Origin: Myxococcales bacterium
GTDB taxonomy: Bacteria; Myxococcota_A; Polyangia; Nannocystales; Nannocystaceae
DNA length: 64,000 nt
NCBI GenBank assembly: GCA_020633295.1
Contig: JACKDW010000001.1
Location: forward strand, 1,240,001 to 1,304,000
Direction: 5' to 3'
Each line of letters opens with the position of its first letter. The first letter of the stretch is position 1. Under the pieces are notes generated by a model. The model worked only from the letters and a program-made list of their open reading frames with translations, did no database searches and was not told where the DNA came from. Positions 51,608 through 60,434 of this stretch are shown one piece after another. The position numbers were made by a program, and so were the translations under genes.

Positions 51608-53395
51608 ATGGACTTCGTCTCCCCGCCCATCGCCGAGCTCCTGACGGCCGAGCGCGCGCTGCTGCAGCGGCTCCACGGGCTGCTCGAGGCCGACGCCGAG
51701 GCGCCGCCCGAGACCACCCGCGCGATCGCGGACATCACCCGGCAGCTCGACCGGCTGTTCCTCGTCATCTTCGTCGGCGAGTTCAACGCCGGCAAGTCGA
51801 CCGTCGTCAACGCGCTGCTCGGCGACGCGGTGATGGAGGAGGGGCCGGTGCCGACCACCGACATGATCACGGTGCTGCGCCACGGGCCCGCGCGCGCCGA
51901 CCGGACCGTGTCGGAGGACCTGCGCGAGCGCCTGCACCCAGCCGCGCTGCTGCAGCACGTCGACCTCGTCGACACGCCGGGCACGAACTCGATCATCCGG
52001 CGCCACCAGACGCTGACCGAGCAGTTCATCCCGCGCGCCGACTTGGTGCTGTTCGTGACCTCCTACGACCGCCCGCTGAGCGAGTCGGAGCACCAGTTCC
52101 TCAAGTTCATGCGCGAGGTCTGGGGTCGGCGGCTCGTGTTCGTGCTCAACAAGGTCGACCTCGCGCGCGGCGACGCGAGCAAGCTCGAGCTGGTGCTGCA
52201 GCACATCCGCCGCGGCTGCGAGGAGCTCATGGGCTTCGCGCCGCGGATCTTCCCGGTCAGCGCCGAGCTCGCGCTCGCGGCCAAGTCGGCTGACAAGCAG
52301 TCGGTCCACGACGCGCTGTGGCAGCAGAGCCAGTTCGCGCCGCTGCAGGACTTCATCCACGACACGCTCACGGGCCCCCAGCGCATGCGCCTGAAGCTGA
52401 TCGCGCCGCTCGACGCCGCCAGCCGCCAGCTCGACGCGGCCGGCGAGCGCCTCGCCGGCCGCGAGCGCGGCCTGGCGCGGGACGAGGCCAACCTCGGCGA
52501 GCTGCAGCGGCGCCTCGACGAGACGCGCGCGAGCCTGCGCGACGGCTACAAGGCGAACCTCGACTCCATCGACAACCTCATGCTCGAGCTGGACCGCCGC
52601 GGCGTCCGCTTCCTCGACGAGACGATCCGCCCGAGCAACCTCGGGCTCCTGCGCGACCAGGAGCGCTTCAAGCGGGAGTTCGAGAGCGCGGTGGTGCGCA
52701 AGCTCGACGCCCGCCTCGAGGGCAAGGTCGGCGAGACCATCGATCGGCTGCTGCAGCAGGCCTACGGGCTGTGGGAGCAGGTCCTGCGTGAATTCGCCGA
52801 GCGCGCGCGCGCGACCGGGCGCGCCGAGGCGGCTCCGCGCGGCTCGCTCGACTACAACCGCGCCAACGTGTTCGAGGCGATGAAGCGCGAGACCGACGCG
52901 CAGCTGACCGTGCACGACCTCGGCGAGGAGGCGCGGCGCCTCCTCGCGGGCGCCCAGGAGGCCGCCGCGACCTTCCGCAACGTGCAGATCGGCGCGGCCG
53001 GCCTCGGCATCATCGGCACGGTGCTGATCGTGACGACCGCGCTCGACCTGCTCGGCGGCCTCGGGCTGCTGACGGGCGGCGCCGCGGCGGTGCTCGGCTT
53101 CACCGTGCTGCCGCGTCAGCGTCGCCGGGCGATCCGCGACTTCCAGCGCCGCGTCAGCCGGCTGCGCGAGGAGCTGCGCGAGGCGCTGGCGGCCCAGCTC
53201 GACGTCGAGATCGACAAGGTGCTCGGCCGCATCGACGGGACGACCAAGCCCTACCGCGAGATGGTCGAGCGCGAGCTCAAGGCGCTCAAGACGGCGCGCG
53301 CCGACCACGACGAGCTCGCCGCGGAGCTGCGCCGCCTGCAGGCGCGCGTCGACGAGCTCGCGCCCGCGACCGGCGACGACGAGTCGCTGCGCTGA
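51608..53395 (+). CDS. Dynamin-like GTPase
   Basis: A 595-residue large GTPase of the bacterial dynamin family. G1 is FVGEFNAGKSTVVNALLG (residues about 55-72), G2 a Thr in PVPTTDMITVL, G3 LVDTPGTNS and G4 FVLNKVDLARG. Long coiled-coil helices follow (AASRQLDAAGERLAGRERG, FKREFESAVVRKLDARLEG) with two adjacent hydrophobic segments near residues 460-500 (GAAGLGIIGTVLIVTTALDL, LLTGGAAAVLGFTVL) that would insert in membrane, then a final coiled coil. Such proteins remodel or guard membranes. The ATG at 51608 has AGG 4 bases before it. No second dynamin gene is adjacent, although many bacterial dynamins come in pairs. Confidence 0.85.
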   Translation: MDFVSPPIAELLTAERALLQRLHGLLEADAEAPPETTRAIADITRQLDRLFLVIFVGEFNAGKSTVVNALLGDAVMEEGPVPTTDMITVLRHGPARADRTVSEDLRERLHPAALLQHVDLVDTPGTNSIIRRHQTLTEQFIPRADLVLFVTSYDRPLSESEHQFLKFMREVWGRRLVFVLNKVDLARGDASKLELVLQHIRRGCEELMGFAPRIFPVSAELALAAKSADKQSVHDALWQQSQFAPLQDFIHDTLTGPQRMRLKLIAPLDAASRQLDAAGERLAGRERGLARDEANLGELQRRLDETRASLRDGYKANLDSIDNLMLELDRRGVRFLDETIRPSNLGLLRDQERFKREFESAVVRKLDARLEGKVGETIDRLLQQAYGLWEQVLREFAERARATGRAEAAPRGSLDYNRANVFEAMKRETDAQLTVHDLGEEARRLLAGAQEAAATFRNVQIGAAGLGIIGTVLIVTTALDLLGGLGLLTGGAAAVLGFTVLPRQRRRAIRDFQRRVSRLREELREALAAQLDVEIDKVLGRIDGTTKPYREMVERELKALKTARADHDELAAELRRLQARVDELAPATGDDESLR

Positions 53396-53438
53396 GGCGC
53401 GCGATCACCTGTCCAAAAAGACGTGACTATCGCGCGCC
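53396..53438. terminator. Inverted repeat between convergent genes
   Basis: 10-bp arms GGCGCGCGAT/ATCGCGCGCC around a 23-base loop, directly after the dynamin stop and before the convergent lipoprotein gene. Confidence 0.4.
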
Positions 53439-53516
53439 GCCTCCACGACCGCGAGCGGCGTCGCGACCCGTGGCCACGACGCCGCGCGCTCGATCCGAGA
53501 TGAAAGCGACCGCGCG

Positions 53517-54701
53517 CTACGGGCACGGGAACAGGGCGTCGAGCGCCGCGATCCCGCCCATGATCTCGTCCCCCGAGGGGTTGTCGTTCGCCAGCAGGCT
53601 CGTGTAGATCCCCGCGTTCCCGGCGTCCGTGTCCTCCGCGGGCTTGATCAGGCCCTGGCCGGCCGTCTGCACGAAGGCCCAGTTCGCGTCGGCCTCGGAC
53701 CCGCAGAGCCCGAACTGATCGGCCATCCGCTCGCGCACGACGAGCGCGAGCGCGTGGTTGTTGGCCTGGTCGAGCTGCGCCTTGCCGTAGCCGTAGAGCG
53801 GATCGTTGACGTCACCGTCCTCGGTCGACATGTAGCCGTTTCGCCAGCAGCGCATCGCCGCGAGGCCGTCGAACACGCGCTGGTTCGCCTGCGAGCTGAT
53901 CTGCTTGACGAAGCCGCCGAAGCCGATCGCGCCGCCGGCCTGCTGACCGCCGCCGTAGTAGCCCCAGGCCGCGTCGCAGTCGCCCGAGTAGTCGGCCGGC
54001 GGACAGCTGAAGGTCGCCTCCTTGATGACCGAGAGGTAGAGGAACCACGTGATCGCGCCCTCGACCTTGGCGGCGTTGACCATCGGGTCGCCCACGCCGT
54101 TCTGCCCGTCGTCGAAGGCCTGGTTGATGATCGGCTGGATCTTCATCGGGCCCGCGCAGCGATCGGGGTACTGCTCGCGCAGCTCGAGGACCGTGCACTG
54201 CTTGTCGAATTCGACGCCCGCGTCCTGCTCGGACTCGGGGATGTTCGGGTAGTGCACGTCCTCACGACGCGAGAGGCGCGACTCGAGGCCCTGGGGCAGC
54301 GAGTACTGATCGCGCGCCGCGGTGAAGTCCGTGGGCGTGAGCCCCGCGTTGAAGATCACCATGATCTCCTCGAAGGCCTCGGTGCGCGCCGCGGCGCTGG
54401 GCTGCTCGAACGGGTGATACGTCCCGTCGTCGTTCTCGCACGCCGGCCACACGTCGTCGGCGGAGCCGTTCACGGTCGGCATGTAGTCGTTGGCGTCCGC
54501 CTGGCACGCGCTCTCGTCGAGCGGCGCGCTCGTCGGGTCCTCGTCGGCGCACCCGCCCGCCGTCGTGCCGTTGGTGCTCTCGGAGCCGTCCGAGTCCGAC
54601 CCCGCGGTCGTGTCGGTGTCCGAGTCGCCGCACGCGGCCAGGACCAGCGCGCACAAAACCCCCAGGGAGGACCGAAGAATCTGATTTTTATCAAGTCGCA
54701 T
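53517..54701 (-). CDS. Lipoprotein of unknown function next to a TonB receptor
   Basis: A 394-residue lipoprotein. Signal LRSSLGVLCALVLAACGDS has a clear lipobox; a Thr/Ser/Asp linker (DTDTTAGSDSDGSESTNG) follows. The mature part is helical with several conserved-looking Cys residues (CTVLELREQYPDRC, FSCPPADYSGDC, RCWRNGYMS, QFGLCGS, ALFPCP at the end). AAKVEGAITWFLYLSVIKEA and QANNHALALVVRERM are the most structured segments. The layout recalls imelysin-like periplasmic proteins, but their GxHxxE motif is absent. It lies 334 bases downstream of the TonB receptor gene on the same strand, so it may be a surface or periplasmic partner for the same ligand. Confidence 0.75.
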   Translation of the reverse strand: MRLDKNQILRSSLGVLCALVLAACGDSDTDTTAGSDSDGSESTNGTTAGGCADEDPTSAPLDESACQADANDYMPTVNGSADDVWPACENDDGTYHPFEQPSAAARTEAFEEIMVIFNAGLTPTDFTAARDQYSLPQGLESRLSRREDVHYPNIPESEQDAGVEFDKQCTVLELREQYPDRCAGPMKIQPIINQAFDDGQNGVGDPMVNAAKVEGAITWFLYLSVIKEATFSCPPADYSGDCDAAWGYYGGGQQAGGAIGFGGFVKQISSQANQRVFDGLAAMRCWRNGYMSTEDGDVNDPLYGYGKAQLDQANNHALALVVRERMADQFGLCGSEADANWAFVQTAGQGLIKPAEDTDAGNAGIYTSLLANDNPSGDEIMGGIAALDALFPCP

Positions 54702-55035
54702 CGCCCCTTACATTTCACAAGCGCCGGGCGACAACAACGGGAGAGACCCTCGCTCTCACGGGGGGTTCCACGCGTCCACAGCGTCATCGTGCAATATGCC
54801 TCGGATGGACCACAGCAATTTCAACCTGTCGACATGACCAGAAATGCCCCCTGCCGCGCGAGGTGTTTCGCGGCCGGCTCGCGGCGCGCGCGAGCGAGCG
54901 CCGCAGCGCGCGAGCGTCCGTCGAGCCGCCGACGCCGCGATCGGAAGATGTTCGAAAGAACATCCCGCATCCGCGCGGCGCGACGAGACCGAGAGACGCG
55001 CGCACGCGCGGCGAGCTCGCGGTCCCTGTCGCGGA
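54702..55035. other. Intergenic region between TonB receptor and lipoprotein genes
   Basis: 334 bases. It contains the inverted repeat GATGTTC-GAAA-GAACATC (54947-54964), which may end the receptor message or bind a regulator. No convincing promoter for the lipoprotein gene; no ORF I would support. Confidence 0.4.
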
Positions 55036-57378
55036 CTAGAAGCCGATCTGCACCTCGGCCATGAGCCCGCGCCCAGGCCCGTTCACGCTCGATCCGTGGT
55101 GGCGGTAGGCGGTGTCGAGGATGTTCTCGAAGGTCAGGCCGACGAGGATGTAGGGATCGAAGCGGTACCCGCCGCGGATGTCGAGCACGACGTAGCCAGG
55201 CGTGCCGCCGTCGGGGATCCGCGCGTCCTTGCCGTCCTGGGGCGCGAGCCGGGTCTGCGCCAGCGCCCACCGGACGACCCCGACCGCGTACGCGCCAAAC
55301 CGCTTGCTGCGCCACCCCAGCTCGCCGATGCCGTTGAGCGGCGGGATCCTCGACAGCGGCACGCGAGCGGGCTCGAGCGGCCGCCCGGCGTTGGGGTTGG
55401 CGCCCTCGCCCCACGCGTACGAGATCGTCGCGCGCGCGCCGAGGTCCAGCGGCAGGTAGAGCCGCACGCCGCCCTCGGCGCCCATCACGACCGCGAGCTC
55501 GTCGTAGTTGATCAGCTGCCAGCGGTTGCGCGACGCGAGGCAGCCCAGGTCGCCCTCGGGGCACTCCTCGAGCTCGCGGGAGGTCCGCTGGATCAGGTCG
55601 CGGATGGTCGTGCGATAGACGTGGGCGTCGAGCTCGATCCACGGGTGACGGACGAGGCCGCCGAGCTCAAGGGACAGCGAGCGCTCGGGCTTCAGGTCCG
55701 CGTTCTCGTACTGAAACCCCGGGCCGATCTGCTGGCGCGAGGTCAGGTCGTCGAGGTTGGGCGCGCGGAACCCCTGGTCGACGTTGAACACGAAGGTGAG
55801 CCACTCGGTCGCGTCGCCGGCGATCCCGACGTTGCCGATGAGCGCCTCCCAGTGTCGATCGACCGGCTCCGACGCGGTCTCGGGCTCGCCGTCGGCCTGG
55901 GCCACGACGAGCGCGCCGCGGCCCCCGGCCTTGAGGCGGACGCGATCGACGAACTCGGTGTGCGCCTCGGCCCACACGCCCGAGGTCAGGTACTGGGCGC
56001 CGTCGAGGTACTGCCCGCGCGGCTGCGTCGACGTGATCCCCGTGCTCGTGTAGACGAGATCGAGGCTGCTCGAGATCCGATCGTAGTAGGCGTCGACGCC
56101 GTAGCGGACGCCGAAGGTGACCCAGGGCGCGAGCGCGAACTCCTTGGTGTCCAGCTTGAGCGCGATCCCGGCGCTGTTGACGTTGTCCTCGCCGTCGAGC
56201 TCGGTCGGCGAGCTCGAGCCGCGGTCCTCCTGGCGCAGCTCGTGCTGTCGTTGATACGACAGCGAAAGCCGCACGCGCTCCGCCGGCGACGGCCCGTGGC
56301 TGTGATCGTAGGCGCCGTACGCGAGCGTGCGGAACTGGTGCAGGTACGTGAGGCACTCATCCTGGGGCGCCGTCGGCGGCGGACACTTGTCCGTGCGCGG
56401 CGCGTCGAGCTGGCGATAGTCGTAGTAGCCGAGCGTGAAGCGGTGCTTGCGGCTCATCCGCCACACGAGCCGCGCGTCGTCGGTGACCTCGCGAAAGCCG
56501 GTGCCGAGCTGCGTCTTCTCGTCGTCTTCGAACACCGGGGGGACCGTCTGCGGCTCGCCGGTCCCGGGCGCGATGATCCGTCCGCCCGAGCGCAAGAGCC
56601 CGAGATCGCGGTAGCCGGCGCCGACCAGCAGCCCGAGCTTGCCGCCCAGGGACACCGAGGTCTGCGCGCGCCCGCCGGCCTGGCTGTCGGCGGTCGCGAA
56701 GCGCACGATCCCGCGGCCGTGGACCGCGACTTTCTTCTCGAGGTCCAGCGTCGGCTCGACGGGCGTCGCGAGCAGCACGCCGCCGAGCGCGTCGGCGCCC
56801 CACCGCGTCGAGCCGCTCCCGCGGATCACCTCGAGCTGCTGAATCGAGCGCGAGTCGATGGTGAAGAAGTACTGGTTGGGCCCCTGGCGGAACGTGCTGT
56901 TGTTCAGGCGCACGCCGTCGAAGAACATCACCGTCTGCTGCCCCGTGAGCCCGCGCAGGTACGGCGAGGCCTGGGAGTGCGCGGTCTGCTGAATGTAGAC
57001 GCCGGGCTCGCCGCGCAGCGCGTCGGGGGTCGAGCGGGGCTGTCGCTCATCGAGCTCCGCCCGCGTCACGACGGAGCTCGCCCGGTCTGGCTCGCTCGGA
57101 CGCGGGCGGCGCGGCTCGACGACGATCGTCCGCACCTCCACCCCGTCGTCATCGTCGTCGTCGTCCGCGTCGCGCTCGGTCTCCTCGCGCTCCGGCTTGC
57201 GCGCGGGCTCCTCGCGCGCGGGCTCCTCGCGCACAGGCTCTGGCCCCTCACGCTCGAGCTCCGACGGCTTCGACTCGACCGGCCCCTCCGGAGCGCGTCC
57301 GTCTCCGGACGCGCTCGCTGGGCCCATGAACAGCAGGTATGCAGACGCGCAGGCAATGGTTCCGAGCGTCGAAGCCAC
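55036..57378 (-). CDS. TonB-dependent outer-membrane receptor
   Basis: A 780-residue receptor. The GTG at 57378 follows GGAGGAAC and begins a signal peptide (ASTLGTIACASAYLLFMGPA); a frame to 57441 is open but lacks a site. A Glu/Pro/Arg-rich linker (about 30-75) holds a run of Asp residues and IVVEPRRPRPSEP, near the TonB-box position. The plug domain (about 85-200) is clear: VVTRAELDERQPRSTPDALR, GLTGQQTVMFFDGVRLN, IQQLEVIRGSGSTRWGADAL, GGVLLATP. The 22-strand barrel ends in LMAEVQIGF with C-terminal Phe. YRHHGSSVNGPGRGL fits the last-strand region of vitamin/siderophore receptors. Ligand unknown; the BtuF-like protein at 34.3 kb is unlinked. Confidence 0.92.
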   Translation of the reverse strand: MASTLGTIACASAYLLFMGPASASGDGRAPEGPVESKPSELEREGPEPVREEPAREEPARKPEREETERDADDDDDDDGVEVRTIVVEPRRPRPSEPDRASSVVTRAELDERQPRSTPDALRGEPGVYIQQTAHSQASPYLRGLTGQQTVMFFDGVRLNNSTFRQGPNQYFFTIDSRSIQQLEVIRGSGSTRWGADALGGVLLATPVEPTLDLEKKVAVHGRGIVRFATADSQAGGRAQTSVSLGGKLGLLVGAGYRDLGLLRSGGRIIAPGTGEPQTVPPVFEDDEKTQLGTGFREVTDDARLVWRMSRKHRFTLGYYDYRQLDAPRTDKCPPPTAPQDECLTYLHQFRTLAYGAYDHSHGPSPAERVRLSLSYQRQHELRQEDRGSSSPTELDGEDNVNSAGIALKLDTKEFALAPWVTFGVRYGVDAYYDRISSSLDLVYTSTGITSTQPRGQYLDGAQYLTSGVWAEAHTEFVDRVRLKAGGRGALVVAQADGEPETASEPVDRHWEALIGNVGIAGDATEWLTFVFNVDQGFRAPNLDDLTSRQQIGPGFQYENADLKPERSLSLELGGLVRHPWIELDAHVYRTTIRDLIQRTSRELEECPEGDLGCLASRNRWQLINYDELAVVMGAEGGVRLYLPLDLGARATISYAWGEGANPNAGRPLEPARVPLSRIPPLNGIGELGWRSKRFGAYAVGVVRWALAQTRLAPQDGKDARIPDGGTPGYVVLDIRGGYRFDPYILVGLTFENILDTAYRHHGSSVNGPGRGLMAEVQIGF

Positions 57379-57867
57379 GTTCCTCCGCTCCGCAGAACCT
57401 CGATCGTCACCGAGGTTCAAAATTTCCCGCGTAGCAGACAACGGGCGTCAGCACCCTGTCAAGCCCCCACGCGCGTGGCGTCGCGCGGCGTCATCGAGTG
57501 AATCCACCTGCGCTGATCCAGGTGTATACCCGATCGCCAATTGCGCGGCCGCGGCGCGACCCGCTCGAGCGACGAACAATCCCCTTCACTTCGCGGGTCG
57601 GGCGTCGACCGCTCGGTGATTCCGCACCCGCGATCGAGGCGCGCGAACGTGCGAGGAGGAGCGCCCGAGGTGCAGCTTCGCACACCGGTTGAGTTGAACA
57701 ACACGAGCGCGAAGACCACGCGCGACGCCGTGGTCGCGGGACGTGTGCACGGCGAGCGCCGCGGGCGGGCGAGACGCTGCGCCTGCTCCTTCAGACAGCA
57801 GCGAGCCGGCGCTCGGATGAGCGCGTCAGCCCGATCGCCGCGACGTACGCGGCGGCGCGTGAGCTCG
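57379..57867. other. Upstream region of the TonB receptor gene
   Basis: 489 bases. On the minus strand it has a TTGACA hexamer near 57455-57460 without a well-spaced -10, and the leader hairpin at 57395. The remainder is GC-rich with no supported ORF on either strand. Confidence 0.4.
57395..57418 (-). promoter_or_regulatory. Hairpin next to the TonB receptor ribosome site
   Basis: Perfect 8-bp stem GAACCTCG/CGAGGTTC with an 8-base loop in the presumed 5' leader, ending 7 bases before the GGAGG site. It could modulate translation or be a palindromic operator. Confidence 0.35.
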
Positions 57868-58578
57868 CTAGCCAGCGCGACCGACCAGCGCCTGCTCGCC
57901 CCGCAGCCGTCGGGCCAGGCGCGCCGCCGCGATCAGCGTGATCACGAGCACCGCGATCGCGAGCACCAGCAGCAGCGCGATGACGCCGTCGCCGAGCGCG
58001 TCGCCGCCAGCCCGCAGGGTCAGCAGCGGGAAGTCGTAGAGGCCGTGCAGGAAGATCGGCAGCGGCAGCGCCAGGATCAGCGCGCGCCCTTCGAAGCGGC
58101 TGCGCGCGACCCCGTAGCCGAGCAGCGCGCCGAGGGCCGCGTGACACGGCACCGCCGTCAGCGCGCGCACGACCGCGAGCCCGATGCCGCCGGTCGCCAC
58201 GTACAGCACGTTCTCGAGGGCGGCGAAGCCGAGCGAGGCCGTGGCGCCGTAGACCAGGCCGTCCATGGGCTCGTCGAACGCGCTGTGCCGGCGCACGTAG
58301 AGCGCGAGCACGAGGAACTTGCACAGCTCCTCCGGGATCGCGGCGAACACGAAGGCGTCCATGGCCCCGAGCACGAAGGGGTCCTGGCTCACGGTCGCGA
58401 ACGCGGCCTGCAGCGCGAGCACGTACGCGGCCACCGGGATCACCGTGAGCACGCCGAGCCCGAAGGTCGCTAGCACGACGCGGCCGGGCTCGGGGTAGCG
58501 ATCGCTGAAGTAGAACACCAGCAGCAGCACGAGCGCGGGGAGGACCGCGGTCAGCAGCAGCACGAGCAGGTTGGACAT
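57868..58578 (-). CDS. PrsW-family intramembrane protease
   Basis: A 236-residue membrane protein with about seven hydrophobic segments. The glutamic-protease motifs of PrsW are present: FAAIPEELCKFLVL (E-E-x-x-K), GFAALENVLYV (second Glu) and ALTAVPCHAALGALLGY (His), plus HGLYDFPLL near the C-terminus. Bacillus PrsW cleaves the anti-sigma factor RsiW; other members have unknown targets. GGAGGAG lies 8 bases before the ATG at 58578. It is 17 bases downstream of the ADP-ribosylglycohydrolase gene and probably co-transcribed. An ECF sigma factor gene lies 4 kb away without an obvious membrane anti-sigma factor. Confidence 0.88.
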   Translation of the reverse strand: MSNLLVLLLTAVLPALVLLLVFYFSDRYPEPGRVVLATFGLGVLTVIPVAAYVLALQAAFATVSQDPFVLGAMDAFVFAAIPEELCKFLVLALYVRRHSAFDEPMDGLVYGATASLGFAALENVLYVATGGIGLAVVRALTAVPCHAALGALLGYGVARSRFEGRALILALPLPIFLHGLYDFPLLTLRAGGDALGDGVIALLLVLAIAVLVITLIAAARLARRLRGEQALVGRAG

Positions 58579-58595
58579 CGCGTGGCTCCTCCGCG

Positions 58596-60278
58596 TCAGT
58601 CGCCGAACAGCGAGAGCTGCGCGTCGGCCTCGGGCTCAGGTTCGGCTTCGCTCGCGCTGGGCTTCGCGGCTGCCTCGGGCATCTCGGGCTTCTCGGGCTT
58701 CTCGGGCTTCTCGGCTGCCTCGGGCTTCTCGGCCTTCGCGGCGCCGGCGGGCTTCGCCGCGCGCTCGGGCTTGGCGACGCGCTCGGGCTCGCCGGCGCGC
58801 GTGGGCTCGGCGCTCGTTGGCTTCGCCGCGCGCGCGGACCTCCCACCTGGCGCGGGCTTCGCCGACGCGGCCTTGACCCCGCGGCGCGGGCCCTGCTTCG
58901 CGGGCGCGCTCGGCCGCGCGTCGTCGTTGTCTTTGTCCTCGTCCTCATCGAAGACGAAGTCGGCGAGCGGGCTGGCGAACGGGCCCGAGCCGCCGAGGCG
59001 CGCCGGCGGGTCCTCGTCCTCGTCCTCGGCGGTGTCGGTGTCGAAGCCGGGATCGAGGGAGAACTTGCTGCCTGGCCCAAAGCCCAGGCCGAGCGGGCGC
59101 GGCTTGAACTTCGGGCGCTCCTTCGCGAACGGCTCGATCAGCTTCGTGGTCCACGCGCGCTCGAGCTCGACCAGCGACCGCGCCGGTCGCCACCCGCGGG
59201 CGCGCTGGACCATGGGCGGCACCCGATCGTCAAACGCCCCGCGCGCGACCAGGTCCTCGAGCCACTCCGAGGGCACCGCGCCGAAGCCGAACGCGGCGCC
59301 GACCATCGAGCCCACCATCGCGCCGGTCGTGTCGGCGTCGCCGCCGAGGTTGACCGTGTCGAGGATGCCGTCGAACAGGCTGCGCGCCGTGAGCGTCATG
59401 TACAGCGACGCGATGACCGAGGCGACGGAGTAGCCCGACGTCGCGAACACGCGCCGGTCGGCGGTCTCGTTGGCGATCTTGGCGATGCCCGCGAGCGCCT
59501 GGCGACGCTTGCGATCGAACAGGCTGAGCGCGCGCCGCAGCGAGCTCGAGAACGTGCGGTCTGGGCTCGCGCCGCGCACGAGGCCGCGGTCGGACGCGCG
59601 CTCGTGCACGCGCGTCTCGATGTCGATGACGAACTCGAGCAGGTCCGTCAGCTCGAGGCCGTCGAAGCCGCCCTCCTGCAGGCCGTGGGCCGTGACGAAC
59701 GCGACCGCGGCGGCGCTGCCGACCCCGCAGGTGCTGTGCTGCTTGACCAGCGAGATGTCGATCACGCGCGCGCTCAGGGTCGCCAGGTCGTCGCGCCAGT
59801 ACCAGGCCGCCGGCGCGATCAGCATGGCGTTGCCGTTGCCCGCGGACGGCTGGGACGCGCCGTACACACCGGCGCCCTCCTCGAGCTTGAGCACCGTGGT
59901 CCGGAAGTTGCGACCGGTCCCGCGGTGGTGCCCGAACATGTCGCGATCCTTGGGACCGTCGGTGTACAGCTCCACGAGCCCGCGCGCGAAGCCGACCGCG
60001 GGCGCGTCGGGGTCCTCGAGGATCGCGTCGCACAGCGCGATCGCCTGCTGCCCGTCGTCGGAGTGGAGCCCGCGCGGCCTGGGGCTCCAGCCCATGTTCT
60101 CCTCCATCATGGCGAGCACGCCGTAGCGCCGCTGGATCTTGCCCGGAGACCAGCCCTCGATGGGGCACCCCAGCGCGTCGCCGATCAGCAGGCCGTAGAG
60201 CGAGCCGCGGATCCGATCCGTGAGCACGCTCGCGCTCGGACCGGTGTGGGTGCCGTCTGTCTGTGTCGTGGTCGTCAC
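58596..60278 (-). CDS. ADP-ribosylglycohydrolase with a charged low-complexity tail
   Basis: A 560-residue protein. Residues 20-330 are the ADP-ribosylglycohydrolase (DraG/ARH) domain: IRGSLYGLLIGDALGCPIEGW, LHSDDGQQAIALCDAIL (first metal-binding Asp pair) and VNLGGDADTTGAMVGSMVGAA (second). These enzymes remove ADP-ribose from proteins or nucleic acids. A further region, WLEDLVARGAFDDRVPP, ends the domain. The last about 170 residues are Lys/Ala/Pro/Glu repeats (PERAAKPAGAAKAEKPEAAE) ending AQLSLFGD, unlike the family. GTG start with GAAGGCG 8 bases upstream. The PrsW gene follows. No ADP-ribosyltransferase gene is visible in the window. Confidence 0.87.
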   Translation of the reverse strand: MTTTTQTDGTHTGPSASVLTDRIRGSLYGLLIGDALGCPIEGWSPGKIQRRYGVLAMMEENMGWSPRPRGLHSDDGQQAIALCDAILEDPDAPAVGFARGLVELYTDGPKDRDMFGHHRGTGRNFRTTVLKLEEGAGVYGASQPSAGNGNAMLIAPAAWYWRDDLATLSARVIDISLVKQHSTCGVGSAAAVAFVTAHGLQEGGFDGLELTDLLEFVIDIETRVHERASDRGLVRGASPDRTFSSSLRRALSLFDRKRRQALAGIAKIANETADRRVFATSGYSVASVIASLYMTLTARSLFDGILDTVNLGGDADTTGAMVGSMVGAAFGFGAVPSEWLEDLVARGAFDDRVPPMVQRARGWRPARSLVELERAWTTKLIEPFAKERPKFKPRPLGLGFGPGSKFSLDPGFDTDTAEDEDEDPPARLGGSGPFASPLADFVFDEDEDKDNDDARPSAPAKQGPRRGVKAASAKPAPGGRSARAAKPTSAEPTRAGEPERVAKPERAAKPAGAAKAEKPEAAEKPEKPEKPEMPEAAAKPSASEAEPEPEADAQLSLFGD

Positions 60279-60423
60279 GAGCGCGTCGCCTTCTGCCCGG
60301 CGCCGCCGGGAATCGCTGGCAGAGTACGTAAACCCGCGCCCGCTGACGAGCCCCGCCGCGCGGGCGCGCGCGAAAACAGCGAGCGCGCGGTCGAGCGCCC
60401 GCAGCGCGAGCGCGGCGCTGATT

Positions 60424-60429
60424 TATAGT
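60424..60429 (+). promoter_or_regulatory. -10-like hexamer before the PAS-STAS gene
   Basis: TATAGT followed by 5 bases and the GTG at 60435 (8 to the ATG at 60438); no ribosome site. Confidence 0.45.
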
Positions 60430-60434
60430 CGGCG

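Noticed and set aside
53517..54701. Imelysin (M75) identity for the lipoprotein beside the TonB receptor
   Set aside because: The diagnostic GxHxxE motif is missing and similarity is only in overall layout.
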